Source of the DNA: Haematococcus lacustris
Lineage: Eukaryota; Chlorophyta; Chlorophyceae; Chlamydomonadales; Haematococcaceae
Direction of reading: 5' to 3'
DNA length: 64,000 bases
NCBI GenBank assembly: GCA_030144725.1
Contig: JASKMD010000021.1
Span: forward strand, 2,439,768 to 2,503,767
Every line of letters starts with the position of its first letter. Within the stretch, counting starts at the first letter, position 1. A model generated the notes under the pieces. That model saw nothing but the letters and a program-made list of their open reading frames with translations. It was not told where the DNA came from and searched no databases. This document shows positions 49,810-60,798 of the stretch, piece after piece. A program made the position numbers and the translations under genes.

Positions 49810-49944
49810 GGCTTGCAGGGGGTGGGAGAGAGTGGAGTGGGTGGGAGGAGGGGAGGGCTGGAGAGCTGGTATGGACGGGGATGGGCGGGGAGTAGGGCTA
49901 GGTGGACTGGAAGGGGGTGGTGGAAGGGGGTGCCAACTCATCAT

Positions 49945-50898
49945 ACACCTGCAGCCAACAATTGATGTGCCTTTGGAGTGGTCTTAATCATCGTGCGTAA
50001 ATCCAACAACTATGTTTCTTTGTTCTGGTGAAGCACGTAAGAGTCATCTTGGACAAAAGTGTAGGGAGTTTGGCTGGAGCTCAGCGGCGGTGGCAAAATG
50101 CAGCAAAGATGTTGAGGGGTGGGGGGTTTTGCAAGCCAGGCGCCCACCGTTATAGCGATGTAGCGCTGCCGTCAACACTTAAGGGATTCCTCACATCCTC
50201 GCCAAGCGGCCTGCACCATCAGGAAGCTCGCGCAGCCATGTTTGCCGGACTTCGATGGTGTGCGCCACCGACATGTCGTGCATCGCCAACGGATAGCCAA
50301 GGACGTAGCTTACCAGTGTAGCTAACAACGGTCTGTGATTTGGACACATCCGGGGTCACATGTGGCTGCCCGCATCGAAAGACTCCGTTTACCATTCCAG
50401 TCTTACGTCAAACGCGCATTATCACATTGCAGCAGACGCAGCAAACGTTACATGAAATGATTGAGTGTATGGGCTGCAGTTGCATGAAGATTACCAACCC
50501 CATGTTGGGAACGCTAAACTTTAGCGCTGCAAATGGTCGAAGTTTAGCGGCCTCATACCGTATGTGATTTCTTGATTGTTCTAACCAGGACACGAGTTCG
50601 AAACAGACACAGGCTGCGAGATCGCTGTTGTGAAGGCTACTGCTAGAGGGCCAAATGGGCCAAATGCCCACTTCAGCTTTGCCATTATGGTGTGTGTGCT
50701 TGTAGCTAGAGCTCCCCTAGCAGCTCCAACCCATACACATTTGCACTGCTGTAGGGTGGCGAAACAAGCGATGCACGTTCATTGGACCTGACCCACGCCC
50801 AACCGAAATGCCCACCTTCGTTTTTTACACCAGATTAGTGATGTCGGCAGCATGTTTAGAGCGCTCGTTAAGTAGTCGTGCCCCATTGAACACCCGCT
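49945..50898. other. Intergenic, no gene recognised
   Basis: Upstream of the ligase start and of the minus-strand ORF start. It contains a local inverted repeat GCTAAACTTTAGC at about 50513. Short open frames lack support. Confidence 0.4.
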
Positions 50899-53800
50899 AT
50901 GTGGCGTCTCCTTGCAAGGTACTGTCGACATGATTGACGGCAGTTGCGTGCTTCGTCCCACTTGGCCCGCTCTTTGCTGCAGACCTGTAGAGCAGTACAC
51001 CAATCAGCTGCTGCAATCAGTCCGGTGCTTTGCGACTGACTATGTGAGTGCGACTGTGATCCTGGTCAATTGCGCTGTCTCATTACGAATGTGTTGTCAT
51101 TTGATGCGTCGCTTCCTCTGCGACCGCAGGCACCCGCTGTGTTTGTGAACAAAGATACCAAGGTCATATGTCAGGGCTTTACTGGCAAGAACGGCACGTT
51201 CCACTCACAGCAGGTCGTGCTCGCAAGCGGTTGTACAACGATGGACATTGCCGCGATTGCAAAGTAGTCAATTCCCATTACTGATCTGTCATCACTGGCC
51301 CACCAGCCACAATCTTTGCATGAACGCAAAACCAGCTCATTTGTTCGCCTGTCCATATACAGCCCCGCCCTCCACTTGTAATCCGTGCAGTAGTATAGTG
51401 TCAGGCTTCACAAGCAGACAATACAGCAGCCCCGGCCTCAGGTATCAGCACAGCAGTTGTGTTGTTCGACGTCGACAAGACTCTACAAAGGCTGCAGATT
51501 TCCAGCTGTACTCTCGTCAGTGCAGGCCAGCAATGTGGAAGCCACCTGATGTGATCCTGCTCTCCACGCTACAGCCAAGCTTATGTGCTGCTTTGCCCTA
51601 TCCAGCCCAGCTAAACTCCTCAAGCCCACCTTAGCCCTGCTAGCTCGCACCCCACCCCACCACCTCCCTGCCTCCCCACCAGCCAGGCACCTCAGCTGCC
51701 TTCTTGCCCACCTCCTTACTTTCTTGCCCCCTCAGGCCATCGACTACGGCACCCGCATGGTGGGAGGTGTGACCCCCAAGAAGGGCGGCACCACGCACTT
51801 GGGCCTGCCCGTGTTCAACAGCGTGCGGGAAGCCAAGGACGCCACAGGCTGCCACGCTACCGTCATCTACGTGCCGCCCCCCTTTGCTGCCGCCGCCATC
51901 CTCGAGGCAGTGGATGCTGAGCTGGACCTGGTAGTGTGCATCACTGAGGGCATCCCCCAACATGACATGGTGGGTGGCCTGGTGGAGGCTAGGGCAGCAA
52001 GCACGCAGCCAAGCAGATCCATGCAGGCCAAGCACCACACGACCAAGCAAGGGCGGCATGCAGCTGCATTGGCACATGTAGCAGACAGGAAAGCAAGTCA
52101 AGCAGGCCAAAAAACTGAACAAGCAGCAGGCCGCAGGCAAGTAAGCAGACTGCAAAGAAGCGAGCAGGCCGCAGCTAAGCATGTCATAAGCGGCCAGGTT
52201 ATGGAGCAGGGCAGCAGGCAGGCAGGCAGGCCATGTTTGTACACCACAAAACAGGCAGAAACTAAGAGCTGTGCACCTCCACTTCCTCTTCACCCGCCAT
52301 TGCCAGGGGGACATAGCTAGGCTGGTGATGTGAGGTGTATGGAGGAGCCAGGGCGACAAGCACGCAGCCACGCAGCAAAGCAGGGCAGGCAGCAGGGCAG
52401 CCAGCAGAGCAGCCAGCAGGCAGGTTCGTGTAGCAAGAAAGAGAGGAAAGAGTCTTGTTGAACATATCACAAATTGCTCCAAGCAAGACAGCTGATGCAG
52501 GAGCAGAGGAGACTCAGGCCACAGTGTATCCAAGAGCAGCAGCTGCAGGCTAGGCATGCAAGGAGGGCAGTGTGGGGCTATTGCTGCTGCATCAAGGCGT
52601 TACTATGAGAACAGTGCCTGGCGCCCTCTTCCTTGCCGTCATGCCATTGGGGTTAGGGGTTGGGGTTTAGGGTCAGTATGATGTAATCCCTAATTCTAAC
52701 ACGAACCATTCCCGCTTCCTTGTCGTGATGCCCCACCTGGCTGCAGGTGCGGGTCAAGAAGGTTATGAGTGAGCAAAGCAAGACACGGCTGATTGGGCCC
52801 AACTGCCCTGGCATCATCAAGCCAGGGGAATGCAAGATCGGCATCATGCCAGTGAGTCAGTCACCACAATGCTGGGGGCGAGGACAGTGAGGTGGGCAGG
52901 GCTGGCAGGTAGGCGGGCCAGGTGGGCAGGGCGGGTAGGCTAGCCAGAGCAACCAGGCCATGCGCCCGATTTCATGAGAGTCTTAGCCCAGTTGTTGCCT
53001 CGTTGCTCAGCTTCCCTGCTCATTTCCACAGCCAAACCAGATCTATCCCAGCCTGACCTTGTCTACTCTCATACTTAGGGACCCTGCGACATTGCTACAG
53101 GACCCTCCGCTGCTGCCCCCATCACCACTGCCACTCTCGGGATGTTGCCACTCTTGCTCCTGCTGCTGTCACTACTGCTGCTGCCACTACTGCTACCGCT
53201 GCTGCCATGGCTCATAGGGCTACATTCATCAGAAGGGGCGCATTGGAGTGGTGTCCCGCTCCGGTACCTTAACATATGAGGTGCGACCCACACCCTCCTC
53301 ACAGCTGCCCAGCCATGGCCAGCCCATGTGACATTGTCTCAAACTTGGCCAGCTTTGGCCAGCCCTGACGGCCTGGCTCACCAAACCCCACCCCAGCTTG
53401 GCCCTCCCCTGCCTTGGTCTACCCAGCTCTGCCCAGCCCTCTCTAACCTGAAACAACCCTGGCCAGCCTTGTCTTGTTATCAGCCAATGATTACCACCAG
53501 CCATTGCCAGGGACAGGCAATCAAGGTCAGCGGGGCTCAACTAGCCTCCGTCAGGCAGTTCAGTGCACTGTGACATGTGGCGGTGTTATCAGGCAGCAAC
53601 AAGGGCCAGCATCCATCGAACCTGCACGCCCAGAGGAGTCCAAACGCCTGCTGCTTTTCTCAAGCTGACCAGCAGCAGTTGTGCAAGATGTACTTGGGAA
53701 ATCTCTTGGGGCGGCTGCTGGCTTCAACAGGCAGCTGCAGGGCCAGCCAGCCTCAATGGTCATTTGATGACTAGTCGGTGTGCGCTGCCGCTCGTCGCCC

Positions 53801-54834
53801 TGCTGCTTGCCTGCTCTGCTGCCAGCTGCGCACCGGCCGCCCAGCCCTCCTGACCCCTAGGCTGCCTCTGCAAGGGGTGCTACCAGCGTGCCTGTTGATG
53901 TGGAGTGTTACGTTGCTGCCGCCAGGCCAAGCCAACACACACAGCGTGCCAGGAAGGTGATGGGGTGTGGGGTTCCTCTCCCCCTTGGGCTGCCTCTGCT
54001 GCAGGCGGTGTACCAAACCACCAGGGAAGGCTTGGGCCAGTCTACAGTGGTGGGCATTGGAGGCGACCCCTTCAACGGCACCAACTTTGTCGACTGCTTG
54101 GAGAAGTTTGTGGTGGACCCCCAGGCAAGAGACCGCTGCACTCCACCACACCGCCCTGTAGTGCAGCCACAGCGTCTGACCCACACAGCCTGTGTGGCAC
54201 CACGTAGCAGTGCACTGCTTCCACCGCTTCTGCATTCAGCAGCCTGTGCGGCTGTGGCAGGGCGAAGGGGCGTTGGGAGCGGTAGGGTCGGCCTGCAGAG
54301 CTCAGGGTGTATTGGGAGGAGGGTGGCTGGAAGTGACCCTGGACAGTGCTGGCTGCGGCGGGCAGAGGGAGGTGGAACAGGCAACCTTGCCTCACAGCCT
54401 TGACTTTGCCTCACATGAAGTGTTTCTGGGTGCAGACGGAGGGCATCATCATGATCGGCGAGATTGGCGGGACCGCTGAGGAGGAGGCGGCTGATTTTTT
54501 GATAAAGTCGGGCACAAAGAAGCCGGTCGTTTCTTTCATCGCAGGTGTGAGGGGTCGCAAGCAGCGGGTTGGAAGGTGCAAAGCGTGGACTTTGTAGGCG
54601 GAGGGGGTAATGCTGATCGTGTCGGCATCGACGCAGTGCCACTTGTCGCTCGCAGGCTTGACGGCTCCTCCTGGGCGGCGAATGGGTCACGCAGGCGCTA
54701 TCATTTCTGGCGGCAAGGGGAAAGCCTCGGACAAGATTGCGGCACTCGAGGCCGCGGGGGTCACGGTCGTGCAATCTCCAGCACAGATGGGAGCCGCCAT
54801 GAAGAAGGTATTCGTGGAGCGCCAGTTGCTGTGA
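50899..54834 (+). CDS. SCLA1: Succinyl-CoA ligase alpha subunit, mitochondrial
   Basis: Nine exons: 50899-50918, 50983-51043, 51130-51213, 51736-51969, 52747-52851, 53218-53280, 54005-54124, 54436-54544, 54656-54834. They close to 324 residues. Residues 1-27 ([20 protein letters not shown]...) look like a mitochondrial presequence. The CoA-binding Rossmann part follows: [65 protein letters not shown]. Then the ligase domain: [47 protein letters not shown]. The phosphohistidine is in [11 protein letters not shown] (His near 277). The enzyme makes ATP or GTP from succinyl-CoA in the TCA cycle with the beta subunit. Intron 7 uses a GC donor (CAG|GCAAGA). TGTAA at 54878 is a likely polyadenylation signal. 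Confidence 0.95.
52640..52670. repeat. Short telomere-like tract in ligase intron 4
   Basis: GGGGTTAGGGGTTGGGGTTT followed by AGGG, a brief interstitial telomere-like motif. Confidence 0.4.
53883..53978 (+). repeat. Dispersed ~95-bp repeat, copy 1
   Basis: Intron 6 of the ligase. It matches 57846-57941 closely, including GTTGCTGCCGCCAGGCCAAG and GGAAGGTGATGGGGTGTGGG. Confidence 0.8.
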
Positions 54835-55035
54835 GCTACGGACGCGCGAATTAACAGCAGCGCTGATGTCGCACCATTGTAATGCGGAGCAGTCTTGCTC
54901 GCTATTAGGTATGACCTGCTGCGCACGCCATGTCCAGCGCGACCGGTTTACTGCGTCCATGTCGGTTATGTTAGTCGCTCCACTTATGCGCTCGCGTGTG
55001 GCTCTCTTCTGTGCGAAGCCCCTGCTCGGAAACGG

Positions 55036-56815
55036 ATGGGTACAGCATTGCTGCAAGCGTGGGATGGAGACAAAATTGAGGCGGGAGCGTCAGCCGCGCG
55101 CTTGCGTTGGGCCATCCACCTGGATGTCCGTACGCTGTCACATCCAGCCGTGAGGGAATGTCTGGAAGCGCTGCTACCCCTCGACGAGCAGGCCGCAGTG
55201 GCCAGATTTCTTAAAGTTGACGACCAAGCCCGGGCGTTGGTCAGCCGCTTACTTCAGCGAGCAGCCATCGCTCGCGTGTGCCATGTGAAGCTATCCGAAG
55301 CGCGCATCCAGAGGACAAAGGGCGGAAAGCCCTTCAACTGCACGACAGCGCCCCCAGATGCACCCAACTTCAACTTCAATGTCTCGCACGAGGTCAGCAG
55401 CCTTGTGTGGTCACACAGTGCGGGGCAGAGTGACCAGCATGCGGTGCTGAAGGCTAGTCCTGTTTAGCTCTGCTTCTTCAGCTTGGCAGCCACACTACCT
55501 TTGCCCATCCCATCCCACCCGCTGTCACTTCCACTCTTGTCCCTGCTGCCACTGCTGGCCCACCAGTGCTGCCAGCGCCCCCACGACTGTATAGGACCCC
55601 GGTGGCGCTGGTACTGCTGGCGGTGACACTGCTGGCATCTGCTGCTGCTACTGCTCTCCCCCCTGCACTCCGCCCTCTCCGTGCCACTGCTGGTGCTGTT
55701 TCTCCTCAATATCCAATCCCAGCTGCTGCTGCTGCTGCTGCCCAGGGTGACTGGGTGGTGCTGGCCAGTGAGCCAGTGCTGGTGGTGGGCTGTGATGTGG
55801 CGGGGCCTCAGCAGCACCGGCCAAGGCCTGGAAGGACCTGGGCCGACACGCTGAAGCTGTTCAAGGACCAACTCTCTGAGGCCGAGGTGGGAAGGAGGGG
55901 AGGAGGGGAGGAGGAGGGGAGGAGGGGAGGAGGGGAGGAGGGGAGGAGGGGGAGGAGGGGAGGAGGGGAGGAGGGGAGGAGGGGGAGGAGGGGAGGAGGG
56001 GAGGAGGGGAGGAGGGGAGGAGGGGCAGGAGGGGAGGAGGTGCAGGAGGGGAGGAAGGGACCATAAGGGAGTTGGGTGCAGCTAGTGGAACCAGGGATAA
56101 GGGTGTGGGGTCCAGCCAGCTGTGCCTGTCTTGGGCGCAGCTGCAAGTAGGTTGAGTAGCCACAGGGTGTGGTGGGCAGTCAATGACTACTGTGCCTGTG
56201 GCAGGCCTCCTGTGCCTCCCCTCAGCCACTGCTGCCCCTCACCCTCCCCTCCCCTCCCACTGTGACGCCTGTAGTGGGGGGCCATCACTGGCTTCAGTGG
56301 TGAGGAGCAGCAGGCTGCAGCTTTTCAACGCCACTGGAGCTTGAAGGAGGTGGGAAGTGCACCGGGGAGAACTGGGCAGGGGAAAGTGGGCAGGGGGATA
56401 TGGGAGTGGGGGTGGGTAGAGGGCAACAGAAGGGAGGACAGGAGTGGGGGAGGCTGATGGGGGTTCTTATGCGTGCTGTGCAGCTTGCTGTGTTGCGCCT
56501 TTGCCTCCACGTGGTGCCCCTCACTACATTCACAAAGTATTGGCTGGCAGGCCTAGAGGGAGGGTAGCAAGGGCATGCCCCGAGGCTGCTCTCCTCCCTG
56601 AATGTACCCCGACACTGAGGGCGCGGTCTGTCTTGCTTTGTCTGGCTCGCAGGCCTTTGTCAAAGCTCGAGGGGACGGGCTGGGCTTTGCGCCCCTCAGC
56701 CGCGCCTCCTTCACGCTCTGTCAGGCGCACCTAGCCCAGGGTTTGGGGCACTGTGCAGCCCCTGACATGGAGCAGGCTGGGGCTGCCGGCCCCCCACTGC
56801 AGCAGCAGCAGCAGG

Positions 56816-56848
<33 letters not shown>

Positions 56849-59822
56849 TGGAGGGTGAGGGAGAGCATGAGGAGGAGGGGCGGCAAGAGTCCCCTCGCCC
56901 CGTGCCTGGCCAGCTGCTGCACACCCACCAGGTGGGCTGGAGAGGGTGCTAAGGGGCACTTTGACACTGTGTGTGTATGCTACTCCCATTCGGCCTGGTA
57001 CCCTCTGCTCCTGGTTGCGCCTGCTGCCCCCTTCCCCCAGCACAGCCACCAAGGGAGGGAGGCAGGCAGGCAGGCAGGCCCCAGGCAGGGCGGTCCCAGT
57101 CAGTTGACTCTCCAGGTGGGCTGCAGAGGGGGCCAGGCATCAAGAGGCACTGCACCGCACCTAATCCTTCCTCCCAGCCAGCTCATCCCCAGGCTGCCCT
57201 TGATGCTCAAGGCTCCCCACGCTGCCCCTGATTCGCCACCAGGGCTGGAGCTGGCACACGCAGCACATCCAAACTGCTGCCTCCCAGCCAGCTCATCCCT
57301 GACCCAGGCTGCCCCTGATTTGCCGCCAGGGCTGGAGCCAGTTTCCACTGGGCTGTACACACTGCACATCTAGCACTTGTTGAGGTGAAGCATTGATTCT
57401 CATCGTCCCGCTTGCCACACCATTTTCCAGCAGCGGGCTTGAGTCCAGGCGCTGCGCTGCCGCTGCTCCAGCAATGGCCGCGGTTGAACAAGCCCCATGT
57501 GGGCTTGTGCCCTGACCGCTGGCTGCTGGTGCTGGTGGGGTGAGGATGAGCAGCTGTCAGGACACCCAGCCAGGCATCAGCTCTGCTGCTCCCCCCGTGC
57601 CCCCCACCCTTGGCTGCTGGGGGCTGGGAGGGAGGCCGGGCTGCACGTAGGAACGTCTTTACGCCATGGGCTCTGCTGCTCCCCCCGTGCCCCTCACCCC
57701 TGCCTGCTGGGGGGCTGGGAGGGAGTCAGGGCTGACTGGCTGCACCTAGGAACGCCTTGCCGTCACGGGTTGAGCCTGTGGCGGGGTGTGCAGGGCGGTG
57801 TGATAAGGGTGATATGGGTGTTGGGGGCTGTGGGGGGTGCTCCCTGCGTGCCTGTTGATGTGGGGTGTTGCGTTGCTGCCGCCAGGCCAAGCGGACACAC
57901 ACAGCGTGTCAGGAAGGTGATGGGGTGTGGGGTTGCTGCTGTTCCTGGGTGCCAGCGCGGGCTGAGCAAGGGCAGGGTGTGTGGGGTGCGGGGTATGGGG
58001 AGTGGGGGTGAGGGGGCGGGTTCGCCTAAGGCTGGTGCGGGTGATGCGTGTGTGAGGGCTGCAAGGGGTGGAAGGTGAGGTGTGGGGTGGTGAGGGCAGG
58101 GCAGGAGGCCAGGAGGCCAGGCTGCCCCTCAATGCCGCTGTGCAGGGCCTTGGTCCTGCTGCCCTGCTGAAGCCTCGTTGGCGTGCCAGCTTGACACTGG
58201 ATGGCCAGGTGCAAGACAGGTGGGGTGTGGGCGGGTGTCAGAAGTAAAGGATGGGTGAAGGAGGCAATGGGGGGCGAGGAGAGCAAAGGAGGGAAGGGGA
58301 GTGACACAGAAAAAGAGGAGGAAGTGAAGGTGGCTGGAGTATGCAATGTTTTGGGTTAATAACTTAGATTTGAATTCAATAATGTAGAAAAAACTTTGAA
58401 TTATGTGCGATGATCTAGGATATTGATAGAGTTCCCAGCAGCGGTGAGGAGAGTTGTGAGGGTTGCATGCCCTCAGCAGATCCTATAAAGATGTTTGGGC
58501 CTTTGAGCAGTGGCAGGTGGCATTGACAGGAGAGATGCTTGGCAGTAGCTGAGTCAAGGCTGGAGAGGTCAAGGGCAAAGAAACCGGGAGAGCTTGAGAG
58601 CTGCTACTGCACCCGGCTGGGTTCGAACCCCCTACTTCTCAAAATATGTCAGGAGCTAGCCCATTCTTGACAGCAGGGCAACACCGGACTGCTGCATTCC
58701 GTGGACATTTGCTCTGATGAATAGCCCAAGTGCCCCTGAGCTGGCTGCTGGGCTGCAGCAGCGTTAACAGTGGACGTCATTGGGAATCACTCCTGCCAGG
58801 CAAACCCCTGCTGGGGACCCTGCCCCTACTGCTGCTGTACAGTTCTGGCGGGTTGTGGTTCTGCTGCCAAGACTGGCGTCAGCCTACCTGCCTGCCTGCT
58901 GCCTGCTGCTGCTGGGTGGCGTGTGGGTGGCTGCAGGTGGCTGTTTGACATGCAGCAGCTGGGCAAGGACCACTGGGTGGGGGTGGCCTGCACCTCCCCA
59001 GACAACATAGTGGATGCACATGGGGTGAGGGGGCGGGGCGGCACGGGGCGGCGCGGGGCGCGGGGGGCGGGGGGCGGGGGGCGGGGCGGGGCGGGGCGGG
59101 GCGGGGTACCAGCCAAGTGTCAAGCCCCAGCTGCCCCTTCTTTGCAAGCCATCCTTGCCTTGCCTTGCCAGGTGTTCAAAGCCAGCCTAAGGCGGCCAGA
59201 GGTTTGCGCAGAAGAGGTGGCAAGACTCGCAGCCCTGCCGCCCCCAGCCTGGCAGGTATGAGGGTGGTCAGGGCGTAAAGGGGGTCATATGTGGGGGAGG
59301 AGGGGTGGAGGGTGAGAATGATGTGATGATGTTGTGATGGTGGGTTCAGAGCTCACGAGTGAGCCGCAGGATAGGTGGCCAGTCCGCCTTCATTCAGCCC
59401 TGGGTCCAAGGCCCTGCCTTCAGTGTCACAATGGACCCAGCCTGCTGCAGCACAGCTGTGCTCAAGTATCAGGGTGATGGGGAGGGTGGGCGCAATATCA
59501 GCCACAACTGCAGCAGTGGCAGAAGCGGCAATGCCCTCACCACCAACATCAGCACTCAGCAGCGGTACATGGCAGCCATTAAGTCGATGAGTATCAGGGG
59601 GAGGGAGACTTCACACAGCCCTCTGCCCCCTATGTGACGGTGGTGGCTCCATTTTGACACCCTCACTCCCCTTGTGCAAGTCCCTGCACCATGAGGGTGA
59701 CATCACACCTTACTGCATGGCTCACTCACATGGCGTGCACCTGGCCCTAGGTGCTCACCGTGGCTGACCTACTGGAGTCACAGCCAGACACGCTGAGTGA
59801 GTGGCAGCTCCTAGCGGGCTGA
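55036..59822 (+). CDS. 4'-phosphopantetheinyl transferase (AASDHPPT/LYS5 type)
   Basis: Eight exons: 55036-55392, 55746-55886, 56275-56349, 56653-56931, 58146-58219, 58937-59024, 59172-59255, 59751-59822. They close to 389 residues. Motifs in order: RWAIHLDVRTL, IQRTKGGKPF, PNFNFNVSHE (111-119), GCDVA (134-138, Mg-binding Asp), and HWSLKEAFVKARGDGLG (186-202, the W-x-x-K-E-x-x-x-K signature). This is the long eukaryotic class that moves phosphopantetheine from CoA to acyl-carrier-type domains. A polyQ and acidic stretch (about 239-280) is inserted between the catalytic core and the C-terminal sheet (WLFDMQQLGKDHWVGVA). The start ATG is 201 bp after the ligase stop. The open frame extends upstream to 54895 without another ATG. 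Candidate TGTAA signals are at 59989 and 60026. Confidence 0.9.
55890..56055. repeat. GGAGGAGGGGA-type purine array
   Basis: About 15 units of GGAGGAGGGGA and related purine-only motifs starting right after the donor of exon 2 at 55887. Confidence 0.85.
56803..56848 (+). repeat. CAG run encoding polyQ in the transferase
   Basis: CAG triplets broken once by GGG. They lie in exon 4 in the frame that gives glutamine. Confidence 0.85.
57172..57770. repeat. Two local tandem duplications in transferase intron 4
   Basis: A ~110-bp unit with CCTCCCAGCCAGCTCATCCC is repeated at about 57169 and 57279. A ~90-bp unit with GGCTCTGCTGCTCCCCCCGT (second copy) is repeated at about 57580 and 57668. There is no coding signal. 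Confidence 0.6.
57846..57941 (+). repeat. Dispersed ~95-bp repeat, copy 2
   Basis: Intron 4 of the transferase, same orientation as copy 1 at 53883-53978, with a handful of substitutions. Confidence 0.8.
58545..58632 (+). other. Weak Pol III box A/B-like pair
   Basis: TAGCTGAGTCAAGG near 58547 and GGGTTCGAACCC near 58619 resemble box A and box B. The T-stem and acceptor stem do not fold convincingly. This is a possible SINE relic in a transferase intron. Confidence 0.2.
59030..59106. repeat. (GGGGC)n / GGGGCGGC array
   Basis: About 14 GC-only pentamer-like units starting 5 nt after the donor of exon 6 (59025). Confidence 0.85.
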
Positions 59823-60798
59823 CAACTGCACTGCACACACTCATGCCAATGACCATGCTACCACATGATGAAGCTGGGTGCAGCTCTAGGTTATCAGTCA
59901 GGTTACAGCAGCGACTAAGCAGCTGATAACCAGGTCTGGCTGTTAGTTAGGTTAGAGCGGAAGCAGCGCAAGGCTGTACGACCAAGGCTGTAACAGCGTA
60001 CGACCAAGGCTGTAACAGAGCACTTGTGTAATTTCACACAATCGTGTATTTTCACGGGAAACCCAAATGGCTAGAAAAGGCCACCGCCCGTCGCACTGCG
60101 GAGTACCCTGGCCTGGGGTACAAGCGGCTGCGAGACAAGCCCCCCAAGGCCCAGGAGCAGCAGCAGCAGCCTGCTGTGGCACAGTAATGTGTGCCCCCCC
60201 CACTTTGAGCTGTCATCAGCTTACAATTAGTGCATGTTTTGTCATGCCAACTCTACATCATAGCCCTCGGGTCAGGCAATAGTGTAGGTGGTAGGCGGGC
60301 TCATGTGCCATGTGCACTGGGTTTACTCCACACAGCCCAATAACACTGTTTGAGCCGGATCTAGTTAGTGGCTGCTAGTGGCTGCTAGTAGGTACTTCTG
60401 ATCCGGCTCAAATGGAGGCCCTAGTGAGGGACAAGGGGGCTGTTTGCACAAGGGACAAGGGGGCTGTTTGCCATGATGGTTCACACCGCCAGGCCATTGA
60501 GCGGTCAGAACTTGGGTGGTCTGTTTTTCTGGGTGGCTGCGCCATGAGCAGTGTTGAGCCTGCGGCTGTCATATAGATACAACCACTGCGCCGGTCCTTA
60601 CCAGCCCTGCATCCCTGATCCCGCAGCAAGGGCCACGAGGACGGTGAAACCGACCCGGTGGGCCATAAAGGCATTGTCGCCAGTGGCTTCGCGCACCCAA
60701 CGTGACGATGGACGATGGACGATCTGCTTTAGTGCAGCGTCGACGACCGATCAACGCTGATAAGCGTCAGGCTACATCAATAGTTTTCTACCTGCAAC
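59823..60798. other. Convergent intergenic region with a palindrome
   Basis: Lies between the 3' ends of the transferase and RPC6. It holds a 23-bp tandem duplication (GTACGACCAAGGCTGTAACAG) at about 59976-60017, a 12-bp inverted repeat TTGAGCCGGATC / GATCCGGCTCAA at about 60350-60411, and a 25-bp duplication with GGGACAAGGGGGCTGTTTG at about 60427-60470. No gene is recognised. Confidence 0.5.

Noticed and set aside
59359..59637. ORF SRRIGGQSAFIQPWVQGPAF as a transferase exon
   Set aside because: The phases of exons 59172-59255 and 59751-59822 already join directly, and no splice pair is needed here.
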